In this document: piece after piece, positions 48,261 to 60,636 of the stretch
Layout: every line of letters begins with the position of its first letter
Position numbering within the stretch: the stretch's first letter is position 1
Source: Mangifera indica
Taxonomy: Eukaryota > Streptophyta > Magnoliopsida > Sapindales > Anacardiaceae
DNA length: 64,000 nucleotides
Assembly (NCBI RefSeq): GCF_011075055.1
Contig: NC_058152.1
Location: 7,936,001 to 8,000,000, forward strand
Direction of reading: 5' to 3'
The notes under the pieces: model-generated
Database searches by the model: none
What the model was told of the DNA's origin: nothing
The model's input: the letters and a program-made list of their open reading frames with translations, nothing else
Position numbers and translations under genes: made by a program

Positions 48261-49822
48261 CATCAACTTACAAGATTATATCAATATCAGTAATGCCCAG
48301 TGCAAATTAAATATTAGACCTTTATCTCTTAAAATTACTACTGATTAGGAGTTCAATAGTAGCATTGTTGCTGTTCACTGTACTAGTATCTGAATTCAAA
48401 AGTAAACATTTCAACTGATTACTAATATGGACAATTATCTAATTAGAATAGCTTTAAAACCTTATAACTTATTCTAAATTAGGATCACTATTGCATCACC
48501 ATTAACTCTCATCTGAGTAAAGAAAATGACATGTTAGAATCACAAAGCATAAGGTTATAAAACCATATAAGGATCTTACGACCAAATGATTCTCAAAAAA
48601 ACATATTCTCTTTGGGTAGATAAACTTTTTAAACCAATGTTCATCCTCACTCTAAAATAAAACACATGTTGATTGAATAAATACAACCACCTTTGGGTGT
48701 ATTGGATCTATTCATGACCATGAACCATATATTTCATATAATCAACCTTATGCAACAAATAGTCTTAATACATACAATAACCCTTTTTATGTAGGAAATG
48801 ATATGTATTAAAACTAAAGAATGTATCATTACTAGATGGAATATTTCATAAGCCTTGACAAATGCATTGCCTTAATAGTTAAACATTTTGACAACCCACT
48901 AATTTATTCCTATGATACTAAGCAAACTTGTCCCAACAAAGATTTCATGAGATATCAACCTTTAACATCTCTAATAATCTTTTAAAATAAAGTTGCATCA
49001 AACATAATGAATAAGCAACCATGTATAGAAATTTAATACTCAAATGCAACAATTTATAGAAAAATAAAGTCACGTATATGTTATAAATGAGATAAAACAC
49101 CATAAAACAAACATATGCACTTATTAAAAGTATACAAACACCCTCACGTGCCATTATGCATTAAAAAATCATGTTCACGCACTGGCATATGTCAGGAAAT
49201 GTTGTCACATGCTTGCAGATGTTGACGTCACATTGGTAAGTACATTCATGTGCCCTCATATATCAATAAGATGTGCGATTCAGGTTGACTCGATTAGTAG
49301 GCTAAATAACCATTAACTAAACTCGAGTCAACCCTTTGACCAATCAATTAATTAACCACTGACCCCCAATTTGGTAAACGTATTAACTAAATTAGTCGAG
49401 TAATAGGGTTTACCCAACTCAATTTTAACTTGCATAAAATTGTTAAGAACCCAAATTTCTTTTCCATAAGCCGATGCAAAATTCACCTATTCTGGTCACC
49501 GATTGGTCTGGTAACCTTGGTAGGGAAATGACGACCACTTGCTGGCGACTTCACGTGGTGCACTCCCAGTTAACAGTGATAAGCAAATTGACCAAAATTG
49601 AGGTAGAACCTATGACAGTTCCAACCCTAATTTTGATTGATTTTTGATCAATTTAGGGTTTAACAACTTGTTTAAAATCATGTATAATGTTCAAAAAATG
49701 CAATCACATGATTTTAATTAGGAATTAATTTAGCAAAATTCCCTAAGCCCTAATTTGGGAATTATTGCAAAATTAATCCAAATTTCATAAAAAAATACAA
49801 ATTTTATAACCTAAATGTGTTA
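48260..49822 (-). other. Upstream and leader region of the third Copia
   Basis: No coding similarity recognised. Alternating GCA/CATG words (about 49140-49260) resemble those in the leader of the fourth Copia at 55800-56400. Confidence 0.45.
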
Positions 49823-49833
49823 GCTCAATACCA

Positions 49834-50342
49834 AATATTAGCAAAATAATTATTACACAACACATTTGTAGAATCAAAAATCTTAATTATTCTATTCCAA
49901 TTTCCATCAAACACAGTAGGTTATAAAACATTGAAATTCATAGATTAGGGACTTAGATAAACCTATTTGCACTATTTTGTTGCGGATAATTGATGCAGAA
50001 AGAATTTATTATCAATCTTTTAGCAAGTCTTCCTTCTCAAGTTCCAGAAAAGCAATTTGTAGAAGAGGTGCCGAAAATATATCGTGTATATTGGAAAGGA
50101 GACCTAGCCCTTTCTTTTATATTCATATTAAAACGGTAATTGGACTCTCACATTAAAATCCACTAACCTTTATTGGCCCACATTTATAATCTAAATTAAT
50201 AACCACAATATAAAATGTATCAGGTCGTTTTTGAACAATCAGATCGAACCAATAAAATAATTTTTTATAGACTACACATTCACCTAGTTTTATATTAAAT
50301 AGTTAAAACATTTAATCACTATATGCCTACATTATTCCTACA
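49834..50342 (-). repeat. Probable 5' LTR of the third Copia
   Basis: It lies directly beside the decayed primer site and ends on the plus strand with ATTATTCCTACA (TGTAGGAATAAT on the minus strand), a TG start. Immediately beyond, PPR coding sequence begins. No matching left LTR was found. Confidence 0.5.
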
Positions 50343-51800
50343 AGTTATAGTGCAGAGGCTCTTCAATTAATTAAGAATATGTTGGTATTAGGAGTGAAAC
50401 CTGACTATGTCACCATGATTGGTGTTTTGTGTGGTTGTAAGGTTGAAGAAAGACACGACTACTTTGTCTCAATGATTGAGGAACATGTTTTGGTGCCATT
50501 GAAGGATCATTATTCATGCATGGTTGATTTACTTAGTCTAGCAAGTTAACTTGATGAAGCAAAAGACTTGATTAAGGCAAAGTCAATGCAAGCCAATACT
50601 GTTATCTAGGGGTCTTAGCTCGCTATTGTAAAGTTTATTGAAACATTAAGTTAGGGAAGTTTGTAGCAGAGCAACCTTTAGAAATTGATCCCAATAATTA
50701 TGGTCCATACAGATATATCTATAAGTCGGGTCGACTCTGGCTTGGCCTATTCGATTCATGGGCTAGGTTGGGCCTGTAATTTTTAATGCCCAAGGCCCAA
50801 CCCTATATATAGGGCCAGTAGACCAACCTATTTAAACAAATTTTTTTAAGTTTTAATTAAAAATTCAAACAAAAATTATTTTTTAATTATTAAAATCAAG
50901 AACAATATTCCAAATATTTTATTTATAATCCTTCACTTATGGTTGAGAAATAACGTAGTTACATAATGAAAAATATTATAAATTTATAATATAGTACAAA
51001 TAAAATTAGTTTACATATTTTATACTTATAAACATAAATAAAATATATATACCATGCCATTTATATACTCGTCCTCAACGTCTAAATTTATGAATTTATT
51101 TGACATTGGATCTATTTGTAATATTTTGTAATGATAAAATTAAAATAAAAATAAAATTATAAACATAAAGAATTTTTATTTACGAACTCAGAAAGTTTCT
51201 GCAAAGGAGTTGATGAAAGAAAATGAGATTAAACATATAATGAAAGAACTAAGAATGAGAGATTTGTAAATAAAACTGAAAATGAAAAGTATTTGGATTG
51301 GTTTATGTAGAAAAAATTAAAAAAATAAAACAATGGCAGTAGCCATTTAAGGTCGGCCCATGGGCCTAACATTAAAGCTCACAACCCAATCTGGAAGGCC
51401 CATAGGTCAGGCTTGAATTTCAGGCTTCAAAGTCTGGCCCAGTTGACTTGTTTAGGTCTATATGTGCTTGATTTAAACATGTTGTAAGAATAACGATATT
51501 GATGAGGAAGCAAAGGGTAATCAACCAGCAAGGTTGTTGTTGGATTGAGGTCCAAGGTCAAATTAATATTTTCATGGTGAAAGACAAAATATCCTCTGAA
51601 GAAACAATATCTATTTGGTTTTCAAAAGTTGTTACAGAATGGATGAAGAGAGTTGGGTATGTCCCAAATGCTACTAATTATAGCACGTATGAGGAAGACA
51701 TCCATATTGCCAAATAGATCTCCTATTTCACTTTTATTTAAAGATCTTGTTTAAGTAACTTCACATTATGAAAACATCAATTCTTTACTACAATTATGAG
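50343..51800 (+). pseudogene. PPR protein pseudogene (C-terminal part), split by a hAT-like element
   Basis: The plus-strand text is the end of a plant PLS-type PPR protein with E motif. It reads SAEALQLIKNMLVLGVKPDY and VTMIGVLCGC (50349-50440), then FVSMIEEHVLVPLKDHYSCM, VDLL, LDEAKDLIKAKSMQ. After a shift near 50630 it reads NIKLGKFVAEQPLEIDPNNY up to 50709. It resumes at 51463 with YVLDLNML, then INQQGCCWIEVQGQINIFMV (near 51530-51590) and WMKRVGYVPNATN. There are three in-frame stops before the shift and others after. PPR proteins bind organellar RNA; this remnant cannot. Upstream repeats are absent, cut off by the third Copia LTR. No DYW motif is seen after 51720. Confidence 0.85.
50710..51454. 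mobile_element. hAT-like non-autonomous element, 745 bp
   Basis: It interrupts the PPR pseudogene precisely between the codons for NNYGPY and VLDLN. It is flanked by an 8-bp duplication GGTCCATA (50702-50709) and GGTCTATA (51455-51462), with one C/T difference; 8 bp is the hAT target size. The ends are rich in GGCCCA and GGGCC words and share an imperfect inverted segment (GTCGACTCTGGC at the left, GTCAACTGGGC at the right, inverted). The interior is AT-rich without coding similarity. Confidence 0.75.
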
Positions 51801-51820
51801 ACCAAATAACAACATTGATT

Positions 51821-52324
51821 TGTTAGAAATTTCCTACTGTGGGCTAACATTAATTATGGTTTTGGTTTAATAAAATTAGGTAATTGAATAGTCCAATGCC
51901 AACTTATAGATAAGCTTGAGTGATCAATAAAAATAAATCCAATACACTTAAAGATTATAATCTGGGTGGACAACATAAGTGTGAGTGTTTAGGTTTATTG
52001 GATCTTGATGAGGGTCAATTAATCTACTATAAATTAACTAAGTCCCTGCTCCAAAACCTAATGTAATATGACTACAGTATAGCTTACCTATACAAAGTTG
52101 TCATTCTGGGAGGTTTCTAGAGTGGAAGGCCAAATCACGTTAAGAGGTTATCTCAACAGGTAATTTCAAATAATTCATAAAGTTTTTATGTATTCAGATT
52201 GCATGGTGATCCAAGTAATTTTAAAACTCTAAAATTTAATTCAGTATTTTATAATTTTTGCGTAGATCTTGTGGAATATAATTGATTTATTTATTTATTC
52301 AATTTCATGTAATTAAATCTTACA
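51821..52324 (+). repeat. 5' LTR of the fourth Copia
   Basis: 504 bp, starts TGTTAGAAAT and ends CTTACA. It contains the shared stretch TATAATCTGGGTGGACA near 51956. Confidence 0.87.
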
Positions 52325-52325
52325 T

Positions 52326-52338
52326 GCGGTATAGAGCC
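52326..52338 (+). other. Primer-binding site, decayed tRNA-iMet type
   Basis: GCGGTATAGAGCC resembles TGGTATCAGAGCC with one base lost, 1-2 bp after the LTR end. Confidence 0.7.
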
Positions 52339-52355
52339 AAATGCATTAGGTTATA

Positions 52356-54929
52356 TGTAAGATCCGGATTCAGGTATGTCAGTAAACTCTACTTCCAAAA
52401 TTACCCCTAGAGTTGATTTTATAACTTATTGTTTAAAGAAATTGCAAATGAATTATAGAAAACTACTAAATGAGCAATAATTTTCAAAGGGGGTAAAATG
52501 GTTATTTTAGAAGGATTTAAGAGACAAAGTGGGAATGCAAATTAAATGGCACATTTGAAATTATATAATAGTGCTAAGGGTTTTTGGTAATTGACTAAGG
52601 ATAAAATAGTCATTTTTGGAAAAGGTTAAGGGTAAATTAGTCCAAAATGCTTATAAAACCAACCAACTATTCATTTTCTTCTTCCTTGGCCGAGAATCTC
52701 CATAATTTTACTAAAGCTTTTTCTTCAAGCAAAAATTCATCAAAAGACCTAACTAAACCACCTAATTTCCAGAGTCTCCAGTTATAAAAAGTATAGATCT
52801 ATCAATTCTGGTAAGTTTCAAGATAAAAAATTTAATTTTTAAGAGATGTGAAATATAGAGTTTTGATGGATGATTATGTTTTTGGTTGATTAAGGTTGCG
52901 AGGATAGACTTAAATCACCTAATTAGCAAAGAAAAGGTAAGAATTTCATACTTTACATACTTGAAGTAATTTGAGTTAGGTTATTCAAATAATCTTTACT
53001 TGTATAAGTGTGTAGGGAATAGAATTAAGGTGTTTTATGCTTAAAAGAATAAAGAAATTCATTACGACTTATGATGTAATTTTTTTCCATAAGGGAATTT
53101 TAGACATTTCTTATTCCTTGGGTTAGCTTAGTTGATTTTGTGAATTGAATATGTGAGAAATAATGAATTGATGGAATAATTTGAACTAAAGGAACGCATA
53201 TAACTTTTGGCCATAAGGACAAAAGTGTCATTTTATGTGATGTAGATTAATTTTGCTTAATTATATGCATGATATGTGTAAAAACCATTATAATAAATAT
53301 GTATATTCATATGGAATGCATGAGACATATGTAAATGCATGAGAAAATAATCTAATGCTCGATGACCCTTGAAAAGAATAAGGAAAAACAATGAATGGGC
53401 ATATTTCATCTTATGATTATACATGTATACATGAGGAATCATAGCATATGCATGATTTCAAAAAAATAAAGAAAGAGAAAAAACATTTTCTAAGTTATGC
53501 ATGTTTTCGGAAAATGGAAAACAAGTGTTTTGGTTTTATAATGACTCATATGATACAGGAAAGCAAAAAGCATGCTTAAAATCCTTACACGTGAGTTGTA
53601 CTGTGTGGACAGCAAAGAAAGATATCAGTTATACTGTGTGGACAACAAAGAAAGATATTAGTTGTACTATGTGGACAACAAAGAAAAAATAAAGAAATAT
53701 GCATGTAAGAAAGGATTGTACCTTGCATAGTGACTGCGAGTACTATCCTATGTAGTCTAGACTGGTCAATGAAAATATTTGACAAACAAAAAAAATACAA
53801 GAGGCATCATAGCATATGCATGATTTCAGAAAAATAAAGAAAGAGGAAAAACATTTTCTAAGTTATGCATGTTTTCGGAAAATGGAAAACAAGTGTTTTT
53901 GGTTTTATAAAGACTCATATGATACAAGAAAACAGAAAGCATGCTTAAAATCCTTACACACAAGCTATACTGTGTGGACAACAAAGAAAAAAAATAGAGA
54001 AATATGCGTGTAAGAGAGGATTGTACCTTGTATGGTGACTGTGAGTACTGCCCTATGTAGTCTAGACCGATCAATGAAAATATTTGACAAACAAAAAAAA
54101 AATTAGCAAATATTTTATGAAAGTCATTTGCATTAGAATCATGCATACAAACCTATGTGGCTGATAAAGTGTTGAGAAAGATGTACGATCCAAAAATAGA
54201 AAAGTCATGGCACTCATACATGCATAAATCATAACAAGTGAATCATATTTGTATAGTAAGGAAATGAATAAATAGGTGAAAGAAGAGAATTATGATATGT
54301 GTTTAATGAATGTTCCATGTCAATAATTTTGTATATGAATAGCCCAGACACGCTGAGTATGGAAGAGATTAGTACTGGTATAAAATGCTTTGAGCATTGA
54401 GTATGATTTTCTTATTGAGCCATGGTTGCTCACTCTGTTTAATTTAATATTTTACAAGTAAAGAGTTGCAATAAAGGTTCCTGGGGAGCACTAGTGAGAC
54501 ATGAGGCTAAGGGAAGAAGACACCATAATTTTGTTGACTTATATGTTTTTGATGTATATGTGAATATATGCATATATATATGTACTTGATATAGATATTG
54601 GTGGATATGTATATATTTTGTTTCCTATATGTATATATGTGATTGTGTGTATATATATATATATATCTATATATGTATATATATATAGCTAGTCATTGAA
54701 ATTAGTTATAAAGTTTTTGTGGGTGCTAATTTTTATGATGGTTGCTATTAAATATTTATTTTGTTAATTGTGATTATGTTGATAAAAATCCAGTGATTGA
54801 TAGGACTGGTTTCTATAAATTGCTAATTAGGAGTGTTATAAGGCAAAAAAAAAAAATCTTCGGGCCCTCTAAAATAGGGGAACTTTTGCCTTTTTTTTGT
54901 AACACACCTATTGGTTAGGAGATGTTACA
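52356..54929. mobile_element. Solo LTR (probably Gypsy-type), 2574 bp
   Basis: Starts TGTAAGATCC and ends GATGTTACA (a TG...CA end with TGTAA/TTACA inverted termini). It is flanked by a perfect TTATA duplication (52351-52355 and 54930-54934). Removing it rejoins the Copia leader text after the primer site. No primer site, coding sequence or second LTR is seen, so it is best read as a solo LTR, or less likely a non-coding element. It contains a 0.37 kb tandem duplication, a 33-bp minisatellite and a TA-rich tract (about 54540-54690). Confidence 0.82.
53433..54102. repeat. Tandem duplication with a 33-bp minisatellite
   Basis: Unit 1 (53433-53800, 368 bp) and unit 2 (53801-54102, about 302 bp) both begin GAGG.ATCATAGCATATGC. 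Unit 1 contains three 33-bp copies built on TACTGTGTGGACAACAAAGA (53595-53693) where unit 2 has one. That accounts for the 66-bp length difference. Confidence 0.92.
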
Positions 54930-54934
54930 TTATA

Positions 54935-57900
54935 GAATCTGGATATTTATGATTTTAAAACAAAAATTTTTAATTTTGAAATTGTAGTTGTTAAATCAAA
55001 GTTACGTCTTCAAGTTTTTAAATCAAGGATTGATTCAATTTCAATTTTAGGGTTTTTAATTGATGAATCGAATCTTGAACTTAGGATTATACAATCCTAG
55101 ATTATAGAAATTGAAAAACGAATTTCAGGTTAGTGCATTAAATTTCTATATAAATCAAACCCTAGAAATTAGGATTACAAAATTCTAAAATTAGGGTATA
55201 TTAAAATCCAATTAGGAATTCAAATTAATCCATGAAATATTCAAATTGGTGTTATAGATTGTCTGATTTCAATAATTTGAGATTGGATTTAAATCTAATA
55301 TGTACAATTTTTTAACCGAAAGCATTTTTCCTGCTAAAACCAAACTTGAATAGTCGTCATGTGTGGCCAAATTCTTGCTATGATTTCTAGTGAAATTAAA
55401 GGCATATAAGCCACTATCGAGATGAGTCATGACCTCATGCCCATACTCCTTCAATCGAAGCTACTAATTGATGCCGAAAAAAGAAGCAAAACAGTCATTT
55501 AGTGTCGTTGGCTCTTCCTTAATCTACCACTACTTACTGGCACAAATTCGATGAATTAATCTATGCATATCAACTGTAAACATCTGACCCTCAAAACCCA
55601 CTAGGATTTGACAGAATAGTTGATCGAAATCTTGGAATTTATGTCATTAGAGCTATTGAACTGAACATAGGTTTCTTTCTATTCGTAGATTGAAATCGGG
55701 TTGGGAAAACTCGGTAACTTGACCTTGGGCAATAATTGAATAGTTTCAACCTGGTTAAAGTCAAACCAAGTTATAGAGATCTGTCAAGCCAAATCTACCA
55801 AAGCATTAAGCCAAACCAACCCAAAAGGTGAGCACATGGAAATTGGAGAATGTTGTGTCATGCACATGTGAGCACATCTATGAAGAAAGATACGTGTGAA
55901 GGCGCGTGATGAAGTCCTTGACACATATGAACCTTTCTTGATGGCACATGAGAGCACATGAAACATATATGAAAGGGCGTGTAAGAGCGTGGATGGTGTT
56001 GGAAGTGTGTGTTAGCACATGACAGTCTTCTAGAACATATTTAGGCATGTTGAACTATTCTGGTGAACTATAAGGCACAGGAATATGCTTTGGAGGTGTG
56101 TTCGGTGCAAGAGATCATTTATTTACTGCCTTGGAAGTCCCTGAAGGCAAATATAGCCTTATAGTGGGTGCATGTAATATGTAGGGTTTTCCAAAAATGT
56201 GTTAATGCATGTAAATAATGTGTAATTGGTTTCTTATATGTGTGTGTGCATGCATAAAGGATCATATAGACATATTAGTGCGTGAATGTCTTATGATAGC
56301 ATGTAATAAAGTTTTAAAGTTTTTCCTCTATGTCATGTTATTGCACGTGATAAGGTTTTAAAGTTTCTGGGACATGCGAGTGAAGGTAAAAAGTTTTTAA
56401 AGTGCATTAAGAGTATCAGATAATGTATTAAGCATATTAAAGTCATATAGACTTCTATAGGTTTCAATTTGAAAATAAATTGAATTTTTGATTAAATATT
56501 GTAGTGTAAAGTACCCCTTATTGTTAGGATTAATGAATTCAAATATAACTCTGTAGTGTGTGGTTAGGTTACCACATTAGGTTAAGATTATTATTCATTG
56601 GGTTAGATGCAATAGTTTTAAGAAAAGATTGTCAGAAACAATAAGGTAACCTATCTCATAAAATCTTATTAAAGACAATAACATTTAGTATCATTGGAAT
56701 ATTTTGTGAGTTTTCATGATAGTACATTGTTGAGGCCTACAAAATTTTCTCTTCAGTATTGATACATTTTTTTTTTGTTTTTAATGTATAAAGTAATTTT
56801 AAAAATGCACTGGTCATGAAGAACTAAATACACCAAAAGGTGGTTGGGCTTATTTAATTGACATGTGCTTTCATATTAAATAAAGGAGAAAAAATAGTCT
56901 AGAAAGTTTTATCTCCTAAAGGTGATATTTCTTTTGAAAACCATATATTTTGAAGGTCCTCATATGGCTTTAACCTTGTGTTTGGGATCCTAATAGTATT
57001 TTATTTTTTCTACCTAAAGGTGATTGAATGATGATGTACCAGGAATCCTTTTAAATTGTGGCTTATACAGTTTTAAAGCTACTTTGATTATTATCTAATA
57101 TGAATTTATTGCAATACCTAATTAAGATTGTTAGAGATAATTTGAGGCAGAATCTCATGAAATCTTAATTTTGGTAATATTATTTAGTCAATATTATTTT
57201 GGCAATATTAAGAAGTTATTGTAAGTTGTTAGAATGTTTAATCGCCAAAACGATGCATTCATTGAAGCTTGTGAAATTTCTACATTTGGTGAAAGAAACA
57301 TTCTTTAATTGACACATACAATTTCTTTCTCAAAGGTGGTTATTGTGTGTTAAAATTGATGGTTGCATGAAGTGTTTGTGAAATTACATTGGTTGTGAAA
57401 AATTCAATTCACCCAAAGGTAGTTATGATTTTTCAATTAATATATGTTTTTTCCTATTAGTGTGAAAGGGACCAGTAACCTAGGGGGTTTATCTACCTAA
57501 GAGTGATAAACTTTTCAAAAAGGTTATTTGTTCTTCTTATTTGTAACCTTATGCTCGAGGGCCCTAATTGTGTGTCGTATTTTTTGCCCAAAGTTGATTA
57601 TATGATGATGCATTTGGAATCCTAAAAAATAATAGCTTACAAGTTTTGAAGCTATTTATTGTCAATGATATTGCTTATTTATTGTATCTCATCTCTAATA
57701 GACTTAATTATTGTGAACAATAATAATAAAGTCACAATTGAGGTTTTGATTAGCTCTAACTTTAAAATATTAGAGATAAAGGTTGAATTTGCACTACTAA
57801 TTAAAGATATAGTTTTGGCCTAGTAAGTTGGTGAACCACTTAAACCCAAGATAATAACTTAATTGAACTAAAGGATTTCTATGTTGAGTGGGAGAAATCT

Positions 57901-58880
57901 ATCAAATTAAGGTTGTTTGTCCTAAAGAATCTCTTACTAACAATCTCGTTAGAGGTTTACCTTAAATTATAAGTGTTAAGAAGATTCTCATTAAGATTAG
58001 CTAGACATCTAAAAATATCGGAATTACTAGTTTACTAAATGATATGACTTGGACAAGGTATGATGGTCATGAAGGAGTCAAAGATTGATAAATATATATT
58101 GGGTTTTTAAAAGGCACCATAAGGCTTATTTGACTTCAGTCAAATTAAGACTTGTATATGCTTTAGAATCATACTTGAGGTATTTTATCAATCTGACTTT
58201 TAAATGCTCTTAAATAAAGGAAGCATAAAGTGAAGGAGCCTTAATGGTAGACTTGGTTGTTCAATTGGTACTCAATTGTAAAGTAAAGAGCAATAATAAA
58301 AAGTACTAGCTTGATTGCCCAAATAAGGATAAGGTTTTGGACAAGAAGTTGGTCAATAGATAAAGGCTAAGTAAGTGGGAGCCCACATTTAAGTTGAAAA
58401 TTGTGTAGGCATTAAGGTTAGAAACATGGGCATAATAGGTATTTTCCCAAAATTTTCAAGACCTTGGGACTTCAAAATGATGTTGTTATAAAACTCAGTA
58501 TTAGACTTAAAATTATGATAAGTAAACATGATTAAGTTTTCATAAGGTAAAGTTGTCAAAATAACATAGTATTTTCTTAATTGATTTCTTTATATATATG
58601 TCAAAGTTATTATCCCAATTAAGGTACTAAAGTGATTAACATCCAATTCTAGAAATATTCATAAGGTTAGATAATGTCATGGCTAATATAATAGTGGGAG
58701 TAAATAAGGTTTACAAAGACTTATGAAATATGAGATTACCTTAGAGGATGTTCCTACCAAAGGATTGATAGCTAATCACATAATAGATTAGCTAAATGCG
58801 ATTGATAAAATGGTGGAAACCTTGATGAAAAGGTTATCATAAAAGGAAGATCTTCTATCGTTAAGAATTTTCATGTATAT
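54935..58880 (+). other. Leader and unreadable 5' coding part of the fourth Copia
   Basis: No protein can be read with confidence. Features visible are a patch with many GCACATG and GCGTG words (55800-56420), an imperfect direct repeat (about 56828-57100 and 57409-57680) and seven variants of the phrase CCYAAAGGTGRTT. A possible zinc-knuckle residue (TTGCCCAAATAAGG near 58315) is too weak to call. Confidence 0.5.
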
Positions 58881-58959
58881 CTCAATAAAGAAGATTATGT
58901 TATTGAAAGCTCATTTGAATTAGAGTTATAAAAAGATGAATATCAAAGTTATCTTTTTG

Positions 58960-60030
58960 AATGAAAGCTTTAGTGAAGGAGTCTATATGGTGCAATCAGG
59001 TTTATCAAAAGCATAAGGGATGAAGCTTTTGGTGTGTGATCTTGATAAGTCTATCTATGGTTGAAATAAACGTATTGACAATAGTATCTTAGATTTAATA
59101 AAGTGTAATTGTTCATAACTTCATATGGAATGAATTAGATCAATATAAAAGTATGAAGATCAATGGGAGCATATTTTTCCATCATGGTATAGTTCAATAT
59201 GATTGTAGTAATGATGTCAACTTGTTTTCAAGATCAAATTAGTTTTATTCAAGATTTGGATCTGAAGGAACTTGAAGATATATCTTTTGTTCTTGGTGTT
59301 GAGACACACTGTGATAAGACATGTGGATTTAGTGACTTATCTCAAATGCATACTTGAAGCATGTGGTTAAAATGCTCAATATGAAGAATTGTAGGGCAAA
59401 CGATGTTCCTATTGTGAAATGAGATATGCTCGACATTAACATTGAGTAAAGAATGAGGCTAAAAAAGAAATCTAATGAAATGTCCCTTAAATGGTACTTT
59501 TTAAAGCTTGATGAATATACAAGTGACTTTTCCATTTAGGGTTTTCAATTTATAATTCTCAAATCCAAGTTTGATTATTAGGTTGTGGTTTAAGAGATAA
59601 TGAGATATTTGCAAAAGATCAAGATTTTGGTGGTTGTAAAGATAAGCTAAAGTTCATTTTAGATAGAGTATTATACTCGATGAATGAGCTATATTTGGAA
59701 AAACACTAAAGAGTCATTAGTAGTAGCATCAATTATAGATATTGGATTTGGAGTTTACTATGAGGCAACTTATCAGGTGTGTGATTGAAGGATTATTTGA
59801 TTAAACTACTTGGTGTCGACTATATAGTAGTGCAATTAGGTAAAAGACAATTGGTAGATTAGGACATATAAAATAAAATATATTATAACTAGGAACCTCA
59901 TAAAGAAATGAGACATTAGGCTAAAATATAAAATGCAAAGTTGATAAAGTTTAAGCCCCTAACCAAAAGAATAAGGCCTATAACCCTTAAAATCATGTTG
60001 AAAATATGAGAGTATTTAAAGTCTTTTGAT
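58960..60030 (+). pseudogene. Copia reverse transcriptase and RNase H remnants
   Basis: Readable text: EGVYMVQSGL near 58977, VCDLDKSIYG near 59035, LDLKELEDISFVLGVETHCD (59259-59320), LKHVVKMLNMKNCRAND with VPIVK (59350-59420), and near 59995 ENMRVFKVF with YLGLVG, which is the usual end of the RNase H/tail. The catalytic YVDD box is not identifiable. Stops are frequent. Confidence 0.7.
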
Positions 60031-60636
60031 ATCTAGGGTTAGTGGGAGTTTTTATTATCATTGTTTATATTAATATGTTTTGTTACTTATTATTTATTTA
60101 TTTATTAATCATGATCATATTGACATGTTTATTTGTCTATGAATGTATGTGCATATTATGGGTAAGGTACAATATGTGTCTCAAGATAAAATTTCTCTTA
60201 AGCACGATAGTTATATGTGTATGTTTCATGAGTCTTAAGTAAGGTTGAAACATACAGACTTCATTGGAAGTAAAGAGATTTCTCTTGTGTTGTTTGAAAT
60301 ATAAGGTTAAAGAAAAATCATAAAGAGAACTGACAGAGATATAACACATGTTTGTGATCACTTTATTGGGTGATATTTTTATCACACTCCTAGATTTGAT
60401 CCATACTGATTTAATTATTAGTAATTTTGATAAAGGATAATCTTATATTGATAGAAGACATAGGTAATGTCTTGGTTCGTTATTGATAGTCATATTAAAA
60501 TGTAATTTATCTTTGGATTATTTTGTCTTCTAAAATAGTAGTCATTTAAAGTTAAAAATATTAATTACCCAATAATCAAAAATTGTTTTCTTTTCTTAAA
60601 ATAAAATAAAATAATTAAGTTGCTCAGGTGGGAGAA

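Larger units (their letters stand above)
40560..50342 (-). mobile_element. Third Copia remnant (minus), split by a LINE
   Basis: Minus-strand Copia pieces in genomic order from the left are RNase H (40726-41190), the end of reverse transcriptase (about 41200-41530), a LINE insertion, the start of reverse transcriptase (46600-46960), an integrase C-terminal piece (about 47530-47800) and gag (about 47830-48250). The leader and a likely 5' LTR (about 49834-50342) follow, with a decayed primer site GCTCAATACCA (49823-49833). Most of integrase and the pre-integrase region is missing. I could not pair the LTR with a left partner, so the left limit is uncertain. Confidence 0.7.

Noticed and set aside
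54546..54690. TATATA tract as a promoter
   Set aside because: Simple TA-rich repeat inside a solo LTR with no gene downstream.
60042..60242. 66-residue hydrophobic frame after Copia RNase H, possible envelope-like gene
   Set aside because: Short, overlaps the decayed RNase H end, and consists of TTA/ATT-rich sequence. No recognisable family.
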